Positions 1-7,358 of a stretch of 64,000 bases of DNA are shown here, in pieces. Under the pieces are notes generated by a model. That model ran no database searches. It saw only the letters and a program-made list of their open reading frames with translations, and was not told the origin of the DNA. Made by a program: the position numbers and the translations under genes. Source of the DNA: Variovorax paradoxus. Its GTDB lineage: Bacteria > Pseudomonadota > Gammaproteobacteria > Burkholderiales > Burkholderiaceae_C. The stretch is taken from positions 5,606,501 through 5,670,500 of the forward strand of contig NZ_CP123990.1 in the NCBI RefSeq assembly GCF_029919115.1, in the 5' to 3' direction. Numbering within the stretch: position 1 is the first letter of the stretch; each line of letters begins with the position of its first letter.

Positions 1-31
1 CTCGACTGTCAATTACGAACCGGAGACAACC

Positions 32-1015
32 GTGAAGATCTCGAAGCTCGCCTCCCCTCGCCGCACCGCCTTGCTGACGGCCGTGGCATTTGCCTCCTGT
101 ACCGCTTTCGCGCAAAGCTACCCCTCTCGTCCCATCAAGCTGATCGTGCCGTTCCCGGCAGGCGGCGGTACGGACGCGGTGGCACGCGAGGTGGCCAACA
201 AGGTGGCCACGCAGCAGGGCTGGACGGTGATCATCGACAACAGGCCGGGCTCGGGCGGCAACCTCGGCGTCGATGCGGCGGCCAAGGCAGCGCCCGACGG
301 CTACACCATCGTGCTCGGCCAGACAAGCAACCTGGCGATCAATCCGACGCTCTACTCGAAGCTGCCGTACAACCCCGTCAAGGACCTCGCACCCATCGGC
401 CTCATCGCCAGCTCGCCCCTCGTGCTGGTAGTGGCAAGCGATTCGCCCTACAAGACGCTGGCCGACCTGATCGCGGCGGCCAAGGCCAGGCCGGACGCCA
501 TCAACTACGCGAGCTCGGGCAGCGGAACCGTCGCTCACCTTGCGGTGGAGCAGTTCCAGAAGCTGGCCGGCATCAAGCTCACCCACGTGCCGTACAAGGG
601 CGCGGCGCAGGGCGCCACCGACCTGATCGGCGGGCAGATCCAGCTCTACATGTCCTCCATCCCGACGCTGATCGGCCATATCCGCAACGGCAAGATGCGC
701 GCGCTCGCGGTCACCTCGGACAAGCGCGTCAACGACCTGCCCAGCGTGCCCACGGTAGGTGAGTCCGGCTACAAGGGGTTCGAGGCCGTGACATGGTTCG
801 GCCTGGCGGGCCCTGCGGCCATGCCCAAGGACGCTGTCACCAAACTCAACGGTGCCTTCAACAAGGCACTGCAAGACGCCGAGGTCAAGAAGAAGCTCGA
901 AGGCCAGGGCGTCGATGTGCTCGGCGGCACGCCCGAGCAGTTCGGCAAGCTCATCCAGGACGACATCGGCCGCTGGGGCAAGGCCGTCAAGGAGTCGGGC
1001 GCCAAGGTCGACTGA
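32..1015 (+). CDS. Bug-family tripartite tricarboxylate transporter substrate-binding protein
   Basis: This is a periplasmic solute receptor of the TctC/Bug family, 327 residues, the usual length. The start is GTG at 32, with a GGAG ribosome site at 22-25. An N-terminal signal peptide runs to about residue 27 (hydrophobic stretch ending AFAQS). The family hallmarks follow: a PSRPIKLIVPFPAGGGTD block near residue 30 and the VPYKGAAQGATDLIGGQI block in the middle. No membrane partners (TctA/TctB) are adjacent, which is normal for the expanded Bug families of Comamonadaceae and Alcaligenaceae. The ligand cannot be read from the sequence. The two downstream enzymes suggest a hydroxy or oxo carboxylic acid (inference). 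Confidence 0.93.
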   Translation: MKISKLASPRRTALLTAVAFASCTAFAQSYPSRPIKLIVPFPAGGGTDAVAREVANKVATQQGWTVIIDNRPGSGGNLGVDAAAKAAPDGYTIVLGQTSNLAINPTLYSKLPYNPVKDLAPIGLIASSPLVLVVASDSPYKTLADLIAAAKARPDAINYASSGSGTVAHLAVEQFQKLAGIKLTHVPYKGAAQGATDLIGGQIQLYMSSIPTLIGHIRNGKMRALAVTSDKRVNDLPSVPTVGESGYKGFEAVTWFGLAGPAAMPKDAVTKLNGAFNKALQDAEVKKKLEGQGVDVLGGTPEQFGKLIQDDIGRWGKAVKESGAKVD

Positions 1016-1066
1016 GCTGCCGTCGCCCCGCCTCGCCTTCTTTCATCCATCTACCCGAAGACCATC

Positions 1067-1756
1067 ATGAGCGACCAGCTTCCCGAAATCATTCGCGACT
1101 TTCCGCGCGTGCCCGCCGCCGTCGTTGCGCAGGCCGCACAACTTCAGCCCGCCATCCTGGCCGACGTGGCAGGCCGCCGCGGTGCCATGAACGGCCGCAT
1201 CAAGGCGCTGCGCCCCCGCATGAAGCTGGCCGGCACCGCCTTCACCGTCGAGGTGCGTCCCGGCGACAACCTGATGATCCATGCCGCAATCGCCATGGCC
1301 AGGCCCGGTGATGTGCTGGTCATCGACGGCAAGGCCGACCAGAACGCCGCACTCATGGGCACGATCATGATGACCGCGTGCCAGAAGCTTGGCATTGCGG
1401 GCGTGGTCATGGACGGCGCCTGCCGCGACAGCCTGGAGATCGACGAGATGGACTATCCGGTGTTCTCGGTCGGCACCAATCCGAACGGCCCCACCAAGAA
1501 CATCGGCGGCCGCATCGGGCACCCTGTGTCGGTCGGGGACGTGACCGTTCGCCCAGGCGACTTCATCATTGGCGATGGCGACGGCGTGGTGGTCGTCGAA
1601 CGCGAGAAGATCGAGGCGCTGCTTCCCCTTGCGGCCAGGAAGATCAAGGACGAAGCGGCCCGCATTGCGGCCATCAAGCAAGGCGAAACCGCCGCCAAAT
1701 GGCTCGATGCTGCCCTGCGCACTGCCGGCGTGCTGAAGGAAGGAGAGACGCTGTGA
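1067..1756 (+). CDS. RraA-like / 4-hydroxy-4-methyl-2-oxoglutarate aldolase family protein
   Basis: This 229-residue protein belongs to the RraA/HMG-aldolase superfamily. Those members act as divalent-metal pyruvate aldolases or oxaloacetate decarboxylases, while the E. coli namesake binds RNase E. The segment GVVMDGACRDSLEID carries the conserved D-G-x-x-R-D catalytic and metal-binding pattern, and the C-terminal GDGVVVVEREK block is also typical. It lies between a solute receptor and a 2-hydroxyacid dehydrogenase, so a catabolic aldolase role is more likely than RNase E inhibition (inference from context). Its stop codon overlaps the GTG start of the next gene, so the two are probably translationally coupled. 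Confidence 0.88.
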   Translation: MSDQLPEIIRDFPRVPAAVVAQAAQLQPAILADVAGRRGAMNGRIKALRPRMKLAGTAFTVEVRPGDNLMIHAAIAMARPGDVLVIDGKADQNAALMGTIMMTACQKLGIAGVVMDGACRDSLEIDEMDYPVFSVGTNPNGPTKNIGGRIGHPVSVGDVTVRPGDFIIGDGDGVVVVEREKIEALLPLAARKIKDEAARIAAIKQGETAAKWLDAALRTAGVLKEGETL

Positions 1757-2679
1757 GCGCAATCCTCGTCACCGGCGCCGACCTGGCGCCGGAGGCCCTG
1801 AGGCTGCTCGACGGCTACGAGGTGGTGTACGCAGGCAAGGCGCCGACCGAAGCGGACCTGGTGGCCCTGTGCCGAACGCACGACCCGGCGGCCATCATCG
1901 TTCGCTACGGCAAGGTCGGCAGCGCCGTGATGGACGCCGCGCCGTCGCTCAAGGTCATCTCCAAGCACGGCAGCGGCACCGACACCATCGACAAGGCTGC
2001 GGCCAAGGCACGCGGCATCGAAGTGGTCGCAGCAGCCGGCGCCAATGCCGCGGCGGTGGCTGAACAGGCGCTGGCCCTGCTGCTGGCCTGTGCCAAGTCG
2101 GTGGTGCAACTGAATGCGCGCATGCACGGCGGCCACTGGGACAAGGCAACGCACAAGAGCCTTGAACTTGGCGGTCGAACCATCGGACTGATCGGACTCG
2201 GTGCCATCGGCCTGCGATTTGCACGCATGGCCGACGCCATGGGCATGAAGGTGATCGGCTTCGATCCGTTTGCCAAGAACCTGCCTGACTACATCAGGGG
2301 CGTTGGGTTGTCGCAGATCTGGCGCGAGTCCGATGTCATCTCGCTTCACTGCCCGCTGACCGAAGAGAACCGCGGCCTGCTCAACGCGGACACGCTGGCG
2401 CAGTGCAAGGCCGGCGTCATCGTGGTGAACACTGCGCGCGGCGGACTGATCGACGAGGCTGCGCTGTTGACGTCGATCCGGTCCGGCCACGTTTCGATGG
2501 CCGGTCTCGACAGCTTCGCGGTGGAGCCCATGGCGCCCGGCCATCCGTTCCAGGGAGAAAAGAACCTGCTGCTCAGCCCGCACATCGGCGGCGTGACCAG
2601 CGATGCCTACGTGAACATGGGTGTGGCGGCCGCGAAGAACCTGTTGGCCGTGCTGGCCCGGCAGCGTGCGCCCGCGTAG
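1753..2679 (+). CDS. D-isomer-specific 2-hydroxyacid dehydrogenase (phosphoglycerate dehydrogenase-like)
   Basis: NAD-dependent dehydrogenase of 308 residues. The chosen start is GTG at 1753, overlapping the previous stop in a GTGA arrangement with an AGGAGAG ribosome site just upstream; the reading frame stays open further upstream, but that part is antiparallel noise over the aldolase gene. The Rossmann motif GLGAIGLRFA lies near residue 145. The catalytic Arg is in NTARGGLIDEAAL and the catalytic His in the SPHIGGVTSDAY block. Enzymes of this family oxidise or reduce 2-hydroxy and 2-oxo acids. With the upstream aldolase and receptor it probably forms a short carboxylic-acid catabolic operon. 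Confidence 0.9.
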   Translation: MSAILVTGADLAPEALRLLDGYEVVYAGKAPTEADLVALCRTHDPAAIIVRYGKVGSAVMDAAPSLKVISKHGSGTDTIDKAAAKARGIEVVAAAGANAAAVAEQALALLLACAKSVVQLNARMHGGHWDKATHKSLELGGRTIGLIGLGAIGLRFARMADAMGMKVIGFDPFAKNLPDYIRGVGLSQIWRESDVISLHCPLTEENRGLLNADTLAQCKAGVIVVNTARGGLIDEAALLTSIRSGHVSMAGLDSFAVEPMAPGHPFQGEKNLLLSPHIGGVTSDAYVNMGVAAAKNLLAVLARQRAPA

Positions 2680-2782
2680 TCCGCACGAGAGTCGGCCAGG
2701 CCTTGGTCGCGCCAAGCGGGCAGCCTGAATCCCCCGCCAGGGGCCTGGCAAACGGAGCTTGCGAAATTCCGTCCGGCTCGCC

Positions 2783-2809
2783 TGTCACAAAACAATGTGC
2801 CGGGACGTC
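2783..2809 (+). promoter_or_regulatory. candidate ECF41-type sigma factor promoter
   Basis: TGTCACA at 2783-2789 is followed after 16 bases by CGTC at 2806-2809, 44 bases before the start codon of the AhpD/CMD-family gene. The published ECF41 promoter consensus is TGTCACA in the -35 region and CGTC in the -10 region, and its usual targets are carboxymuconolactone-decarboxylase-family genes. Both motif and target match. No ECF41 sigma gene is visible in this window. Confidence 0.55.
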
Positions 2810-2853
2810 TAAGTGGTGTTTTCCCCAAACCCTCAAGCTACAAGGAGCTTACG

Positions 2854-3315
2854 ATGTCCTCAGCCCGACTCGACTACCACGCCCTCGCGCCCGCGGCGGC
2901 ACGCGCCGGCGCCCAGTTTTCCCACGCCGCCGGCAGCACGCTGGACAAGTGCCTGCGCGAGCTGGTGAACCTGCGCATCAGCCAGATCAACGGTTGTGCT
3001 TTCTGCATCGACATGCACTGGGCCGACCTGCTCAAGCAGGGCATGGACCCCCGCCACGTCAACGCCGTGGCCGGCTGGCGCGAGGCGGGGCGATTCTTCA
3101 GCGAAGCCGAGCGCGCCGCATTCAACTGGGCGGAGGCCGTCAATGCCGTGCCGCATCGCACGCCCAGCGACGCAGACTTCGAGGCCGTGAGGCGGCATTT
3201 CAGCGATGCGCAGATTGCGGATCTTTCGTTTGCGGTCTGCGCGATCCGTTCTTGGAACATGCTCAATGCGAGCTTCCATATGCAGGTGCCTGAAACGCCG
3301 TACACGGTCGATTGA
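2854..3315 (+). CDS. Carboxymuconolactone decarboxylase / AhpD-like family protein
   Basis: This 153-residue all-helical protein belongs to the CMD/AhpD family. The start ATG at 2854 has an AAGGAG ribosome site at 2842-2847; the frame is open further upstream but lacks a site. The segment INGCAFCIDMHW contains the CxxC pair with a downstream His, the redox centre of AhpD-type alkylhydroperoxidases. True PcaC enzymes lack it, so a peroxidase or disulfide role is favoured over lactone decarboxylation. A candidate ECF41 promoter precedes it. It ends 9 bases from the stop of the convergent GNAT gene. Confidence 0.9.
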   Translation: MSSARLDYHALAPAAARAGAQFSHAAGSTLDKCLRELVNLRISQINGCAFCIDMHWADLLKQGMDPRHVNAVAGWREAGRFFSEAERAAFNWAEAVNAVPHRTPSDADFEAVRRHFSDAQIADLSFAVCAIRSWNMLNASFHMQVPETPYTVD

Positions 3316-3324
3316 AACTGCTGC

Positions 3325-3753
3325 TCAGCGCGCCAGCGATTTCTTCATGGAGACCAGGTAGAAACCGCTCGCATAGTCTTCGATGCGGGCGTACTCCTCA
3401 TAGCCGTGCTTTCGGTAGAACGGCGCCGCCTGCCATTCGAAGGTCTCGAGCTTGGCGTTCGTCGCGCCCAGCTCGATGGCTTGCCGCTCCGCCTCCGCCA
3501 GGAGGCGGCTGCCCAGGCCCAGGCCGCGCATGTCGGCTTCGACGAACAGCACATCGATATTGAGCCAGTAGAGAAATACGGAGCCTCGCAGGCCGCCAAG
3601 CAACCGGGCGTTTGCGTCCCGGGCGTTGAGCCGGATGTACTGCTGCTCCGGATACTCCCCGACAAAGCCGTAGTTGTAGTGGCGCAGCTTGCGGCCGAGC
3701 TCCCCGGAACGGAGTTCTTCGGGAGTGGCAGCGGAGATGGTGATGTTTTCCAT
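3325..3753 (-). CDS. GNAT family N-acetyltransferase
   Basis: This 142-residue protein has the GNAT fold. The acetyl-CoA pyrophosphate-binding segment MRGLGLGSRLL lies near residue 80, preceded by the strand IDVLFVEADM, and the C-terminal half carries APFYRKHGYEEYARIEDY, typical of the last motif. The ATG at 3753 is preferred; a TTG 12 bases upstream would overlap the stop of the TetR gene. It lies 8 bases downstream of that regulator's stop and is probably cotranscribed with it. The substrate is unknown. Confidence 0.86.
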   Translation of the reverse strand: MENITISAATPEELRSGELGRKLRHYNYGFVGEYPEQQYIRLNARDANARLLGGLRGSVFLYWLNIDVLFVEADMRGLGLGSRLLAEAERQAIELGATNAKLETFEWQAAPFYRKHGYEEYARIEDYASGFYLVSMKKSLAR

Positions 3754-3761
3754 TTGCACCC

Positions 3762-4424
3762 TCAAGCGCTGGCGGATCGCCGAGCGCCCACTCGCTTCTG
3801 CCGCGACACCATTGCCACGATCGTCTCGAGCAGCTCCTGCTTTGCCTGCAGCGCGGAGATCTCGTCCATCGCCGCCGCGCAGGACAAGGCTTCAGCCGCT
3901 CCCAGCATGGCGCGCAGCCCGGCAACACCCACATCCTTGCCGGGAGCGAACGGCGCCAGCAGCGCGCGGCATTTCTGCAGAAAGGCCGTTTCCGATTCGC
4001 GTTTGAGGCTATCGAGTTCGGGCGACCCCGCCAGCGCCGCGCTCACGCCGGGCAGCTCGCGTCCAAGCGCAAGAACGCAATCGACGTATGAGCCGGCAAT
4101 CACGGATGCACGGCCGTTCAGCGTGGGCTCGCTGTTCTCGACTGCGGCGTCGATCAGCGCGTTCTGCTGCATGTCGAATTCGCCATAGAGCGCGGCGAGC
4201 AGTCCGTTGCGCGTTGCGAAATGGTCATAGACCACCGGCTTGGCAATGCCGGCCTGCTCGGCGAGCGAGCCGAGCGTCAAGGCGTCGGTTCCCGATTCGC
4301 GCACGATTCGCCAGGCCACTTCGATGAGCTGGCGGTAGCGCTCTTGCCGCGACAGACGCCTGCGCCGAGGCTCATCGGCATCCGTACCGCCGTGCATCTC
4401 TTCTTTAACCCCGGGCTTGGGCAT
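3762..4424 (-). CDS. TetR/AcrR family transcriptional regulator
   Basis: A 220-residue regulator. The N-terminal helix-turn-helix (about residues 30-75) contains LTLGSLAEQAGIAKPVVYDHFATRNGLL, a textbook TetR DNA-binding segment. The C-terminal ligand domain is not recognisable beyond the family. It is divergent from the NAD(P)H oxidoreductase gene across a 97-base gap that holds a nested palindrome (4435-4480), so repression of that gene and of itself is likely (inference). A GNAT acetyltransferase follows directly on the same strand. Confidence 0.93.
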   Translation of the reverse strand: MPKPGVKEEMHGGTDADEPRRRRLSRQERYRQLIEVAWRIVRESGTDALTLGSLAEQAGIAKPVVYDHFATRNGLLAALYGEFDMQQNALIDAAVENSEPTLNGRASVIAGSYVDCVLALGRELPGVSAALAGSPELDSLKRESETAFLQKCRALLAPFAPGKDVGVAGLRAMLGAAEALSCAAAMDEISALQAKQELLETIVAMVSRQKRVGARRSASA

Positions 4425-4434
4425 GGTTAATGTA

Positions 4435-4480
4435 CCAAAAGTAGGTTGCTCAATATACTAATTGTAGGTTGCGATTTTGG
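4435..4480. promoter_or_regulatory. nested palindrome, candidate TetR operator
   Basis: Two inverted repeats share one centre at 4457.5: CCAAAA (4435-4440) with TTTTGG (4475-4480), and CAAT (4451-4454) with ATTG (4461-4464). A direct repeat GTAGGTTGC (4441-4449 and 4464-4472) is interleaved. The stretch is AT-rich compared with its surroundings and lies between the divergent TetR regulator and oxidoreductase genes. Binding by that regulator is inferred from position. Confidence 0.5.
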
Positions 4481-4521
4481 CAGCCCTCTTCAACCCCAGT
4501 AACCTGAAAGGAATGTCACGC

Positions 4522-5121
4522 ATGCATGCGCTCATTGTTGTCGCGCACCCCGACGCAAAATCGTTCACCCATCGCGTTGCCCGCAATCTTGCGGAAGGGG
4601 TCGCCCTTGCCGAAGGCGACCACACGGCGGAGGTTGCCGACCTTGCGGCAGAAGGCTTCGATCCCCGCTTTTCCGCTGCCGATCATGCCGCCCACAAGAA
4701 GCAGGCACTACCCAGTGCCGACGTGAGGCGCGAACAGCAACGGATCGACCGCTCCGATGCACTTGTGCTGGTGTACCCGGTGTACTGGTGGTCTTTTCCG
4801 GGGCTGCTCAAGGGATGGATCGACCGTGTGTTTGCAAACGGATGGGCGTATGACGAGGGCGCCGAAGGCAAGCTCACCAAACGCCTCGGCCATTTGCCGG
4901 TGCACCTGGTTGCGATTGGCGGTGCCGACGCCGGAACCTACGACCGGCACGGCTACTTCGATGCGATGAAGACGCAGATAGACCACGGCATCTTCGACTA
5001 CTGCGGTGCGCGCGTGGCGACGTCCGAGTTCCTGCTGGAATCCGGCCAGGAAGACCGAGCGGCTCAGCTGGATGCTGCGCGCGATCTGGGTCGTGCGCTT
5101 TTCTCTGTCGTTGCCGCTTGA
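4522..5121 (+). CDS. NAD(P)H-dependent oxidoreductase, flavodoxin-like fold (KefF/MdaB-type)
   Basis: A 199-residue flavoprotein of the NQO/KefF family, which transfers two electrons from NAD(P)H to quinones or electrophiles. It starts MHALIVVAHPDAKS, the FMN-phosphate loop typical of the family, and has VYPVYWWSFPGLLKGWIDRV around residue 80, the conserved flavin-binding segment. The ATG at 4522 has AAAGGA at 4507-4512 at 9 bases. An ATG at 4513 lies directly against that site and is less likely. It is divergent from the TetR regulator at 3762-4424 and is probably induced by that protein's ligand. Confidence 0.9.
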   Translation: MHALIVVAHPDAKSFTHRVARNLAEGVALAEGDHTAEVADLAAEGFDPRFSAADHAAHKKQALPSADVRREQQRIDRSDALVLVYPVYWWSFPGLLKGWIDRVFANGWAYDEGAEGKLTKRLGHLPVHLVAIGGADAGTYDRHGYFDAMKTQIDHGIFDYCGARVATSEFLLESGQEDRAAQLDAARDLGRALFSVVAA

Positions 5122-5152
5122 CCTGAAAGCCAGGTAGCAGTGACCATCCAAA

Positions 5153-5548
5153 TCAGGTTTCAGGCAACTTCGCGATCACCTTGATCTCGAACTTGAAGCC
5201 GTAGAGCCACGTCACGCCTATGCCGGTGAGCGTTGGGTGCGGCGCGCCGCCCCAATACTCCGGCACGATCTTCCAGATTTTCTCGAAGTTCGATTCCGGG
5301 TCGACGATGAAGACGGTCACATCGACCACGTCGTCGAACGTGCAGCCTGCAGCCGCCAGGATCGCGTTGAGGTTTTCGAATGCGAGCCGGACCTGCGCTT
5401 CCAGGTCGGGTTCGGGCGAGCCGTCGGGGCGGCTTCCGACCTGGCCTGAAACGAACAGGAAGCCATTGGACCGGATGGCCGGCGAATAGCGGTTCTTTTC
5501 GTACAGCGCCTGGCGCCCGGGCGGAAAAACGACATCACGTTGAGCCAT
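5153..5548 (-). CDS. RidA/YjgF family (enamine/imine deaminase-like) protein
   Basis: A 131-residue protein of the RidA/YER057c/UK114 family, which hydrolyses reactive enamines and imines released by PLP enzymes, or acts on specific metabolites in its many paralogues. Typical blocks are YSPAIRSNGFLFVSGQVG near residue 20, QVRLAFENLNAILAAAGCTFDDVVDVTVFI in the middle and a C-terminal TGIGVTWL. The conserved Arg of canonical RidA (in the RPSRS-like motif near the end) is not evident, so the classical deaminase activity is uncertain. The start ATG at 5548 has a GGAAG site. It is divergent from the LysR gene. Confidence 0.9.
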   Translation of the reverse strand: MAQRDVVFPPGRQALYEKNRYSPAIRSNGFLFVSGQVGSRPDGSPEPDLEAQVRLAFENLNAILAAAGCTFDDVVDVTVFIVDPESNFEKIWKIVPEYWGGAPHPTLTGIGVTWLYGFKFEIKVIAKLPET

Positions 5549-5644
5549 GGATTGCTTCCTTTTTTCTCGAATGAGCCGTCGCCGGCCCGTCATCACGATG
5601 AAGGGACTTTAGGGACCGGGGTCCATCGGATAAACAAGCAAAGA

Positions 5645-5681
5645 CAACAATCATTGTTTGGCAAACCCGAACAATCGTTGA
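5645..5681. promoter_or_regulatory. candidate LysR-type regulator boxes
   Basis: Between ridA and the divergent LysR gene lie ACAATCATTGT (5647-5657, a perfect palindrome around a central C) and, 13 bases later, the imperfect copy ACAATCGTTG. The first fits a T-N11-A style LysR box and the second could be an activation half-site. Spacing and position suggest autoregulation and control of the ridA-like gene, but this is inferred only from position. Confidence 0.35.
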
Positions 5682-5697
5682 ACCCGCAGGAGCCGAC

Positions 5698-6630
5698 ATG
5701 GACCGTTTCGATGCGATGCAGGCGTTTGCCCGCGTGGTGGAAGCCGGCAGCTTTACCCGTGCCGCCGACACGCTGCACATGAGCAAGACCAGCGTGACGC
5801 AGCTCGTGCAGCAGCTGGAGGCAAGGCTGCGGGTCAAGCTGCTCAATCGCACCACGCGCAAGCTCAGCGTCACGGCAGATGGGGCGGCCTACTACGAGCG
5901 CGTGGTGCGCCTCTTGGCCGACATGGACGACGCCGAGACCAGCCTTTCGAGCGCATCGGCGTTGCCGCGCGGCCACCTGCGGGTGGATGTGCCGAGCCCG
6001 CTGGCGCGCATGATCCTGGTGCCCGCCTTGCCTGCGTTTTATGCGCGCTACCCCGACATCCAGCTCCACATGGGTGTGAGCGACCGCGTGGTGGACGTGA
6101 TTGGCGATAACGTCGACTGCGTGGTTCGCGGCGGCGAAATCACCGACCAGTCGCTGATGGCACGGCGCGTGGGCGAGCTGCAACTGGGCGTGTATGCCGC
6201 CCCGCCCTACCTGGAACTGGCCGGCACCCCGACGCACCCGCGGGAGCTCGAAGACACGCACCACCGCACCGTGGGCTTTCTGTGGGCGCGCACCGGCAAG
6301 ATGTTTCGGTACGCGATGCGGCTGGGCGACGCGCGCATCGAAGTGCAAGGCCGCTACGTGCTGTCGGTGGACGATGGCAATGCCTATCTCGCGGCCGGGC
6401 TTGCCGGATTGGGAATTCTCTGGCTGCCGGACTACATGGCCAGGCCGCACCTCGCACGCGGCGAACTGGTGCGGCTTTTCGATGGTTGGCAGCTCGATTC
6501 GATGCCTCTGTACGTGGCGTTTCCGCCGAACCGGCACGTGAGCGCCAAGCTGCGCGTGTTCATCGACTGGGTGGCCGAGCTGATGGCGCAGCATGCGCCC
6601 GCCGCCACCCGGGGCCAGCTCACGCCGTGA
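5698..6630 (+). CDS. LysR family transcriptional regulator
   Basis: A 310-residue LTTR. The winged HTH occupies residues 1-60 (MDRFDAMQAFARVVEAGSFTRAADTLHMSKTSV); the rest is the LysR substrate-binding domain. The overall pattern resembles the CrgA/AaeR-like subgroup common in beta- and gammaproteobacteria. The start ATG has a CAGGAG site. It is divergent from the RidA-like gene, with candidate boxes between them, and its 3' end overlaps the convergent DsbA-like gene by 11 bases. Target genes beyond the neighbour are unknown. Confidence 0.93.
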   Translation: MDRFDAMQAFARVVEAGSFTRAADTLHMSKTSVTQLVQQLEARLRVKLLNRTTRKLSVTADGAAYYERVVRLLADMDDAETSLSSASALPRGHLRVDVPSPLARMILVPALPAFYARYPDIQLHMGVSDRVVDVIGDNVDCVVRGGEITDQSLMARRVGELQLGVYAAPPYLELAGTPTHPRELEDTHHRTVGFLWARTGKMFRYAMRLGDARIEVQGRYVLSVDDGNAYLAAGLAGLGILWLPDYMARPHLARGELVRLFDGWQLDSMPLYVAFPPNRHVSAKLRVFIDWVAELMAQHAPAATRGQLTP

Positions 6631-7303
6631 CGACCGTGCTGGGCTGCGTACCCGCAATCTGGCGCAGCGCCCGCTCGAACACCTCGACCGGTTGCCCGCC
6701 CGAAATCAGGTGGTGATCGTTGATGATGATCGCGGGCACGGAGTGGATGCCGGCATCGGTGTACATGCGCTCGCGCTCGCGGGTCTCGTTCGCGTACTCG
6801 TCGCTTGCCAGGATTTCGCGCGCACGTGCCGCATCGAGCCCCGCCTCCGCAGCGGCCCGCACCAGCACCTCGGGGTCTGACGGGTTTTGCCTGTCGGTGA
6901 AGTAGGCCTTGAGCAGCAGCTTCTTCAACGCCGCCTGCTTTGCCGGGCTCTCGAGCTCGGCCCAGTGCAGCAGCCGGTGGGCATTGAAGGTGTTGTAGAC
7001 GCGAGGGCGGCCTTCAGGGCTGAATTCGAAGCCCACCTCGGCACCGCGCCGGCGAATCATTTCGCGCGCCTGCGCCTGCTGTTCGTGCGTGGAGCCGTAC
7101 TTCTGGTTCAGGTGCTCGAAGGTGTCCTGGCCTTCGGGCGGCATCTGCGGATTCAGTTCGAACGGCTGAAAGTGCAGCTCCGCCGTGACGTCTGGCGCCA
7201 CGCGCCGGAGCGCCGCCTCGAGCGAACCCAGGCCGACGGCGCACCAGGGGCAAGAAACGTCGGAGACAAAATCGATTTTCAGGTGGGTGGTCATGGCCGC
7301 CAT
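6620..7303 (-). CDS. DsbA family oxidoreductase (FrnE-like)
   Basis: A 227-residue DSBA-like thioredoxin-fold protein. The redox motif CPWC is at residues 18-21, in SDVSCPWCAVGL. The helical insert and the C-terminal HSVPAIIINDHHLISGGQPVEVFERAL block with its cis-Pro are as in FrnE/2-hydroxychromene-2-carboxylate isomerase relatives. No signal peptide is present, so it is cytoplasmic, unlike DsbA itself. A second in-frame ATG at 7294 is an equally good start. It overlaps the LysR gene tail to tail by 11 bases. Confidence 0.9.
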   Translation of the reverse strand: MAAMTTHLKIDFVSDVSCPWCAVGLGSLEAALRRVAPDVTAELHFQPFELNPQMPPEGQDTFEHLNQKYGSTHEQQAQAREMIRRRGAEVGFEFSPEGRPRVYNTFNAHRLLHWAELESPAKQAALKKLLLKAYFTDRQNPSDPEVLVRAAAEAGLDAARAREILASDEYANETRERERMYTDAGIHSVPAIIINDHHLISGGQPVEVFERALRQIAGTQPSTVVTA

Positions 7304-7358
7304 TCTTAATGGCCGCCGACTCCCTTGGTGCGCGCAAGGTCTTCACGCGGCTTGTAGT

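Noticed and set aside
2690..2760. Small stem CTTGG/CCAAG after the 2-hydroxyacid dehydrogenase gene as terminator
   Set aside because: Only five base pairs and no T-run; too weak to call.
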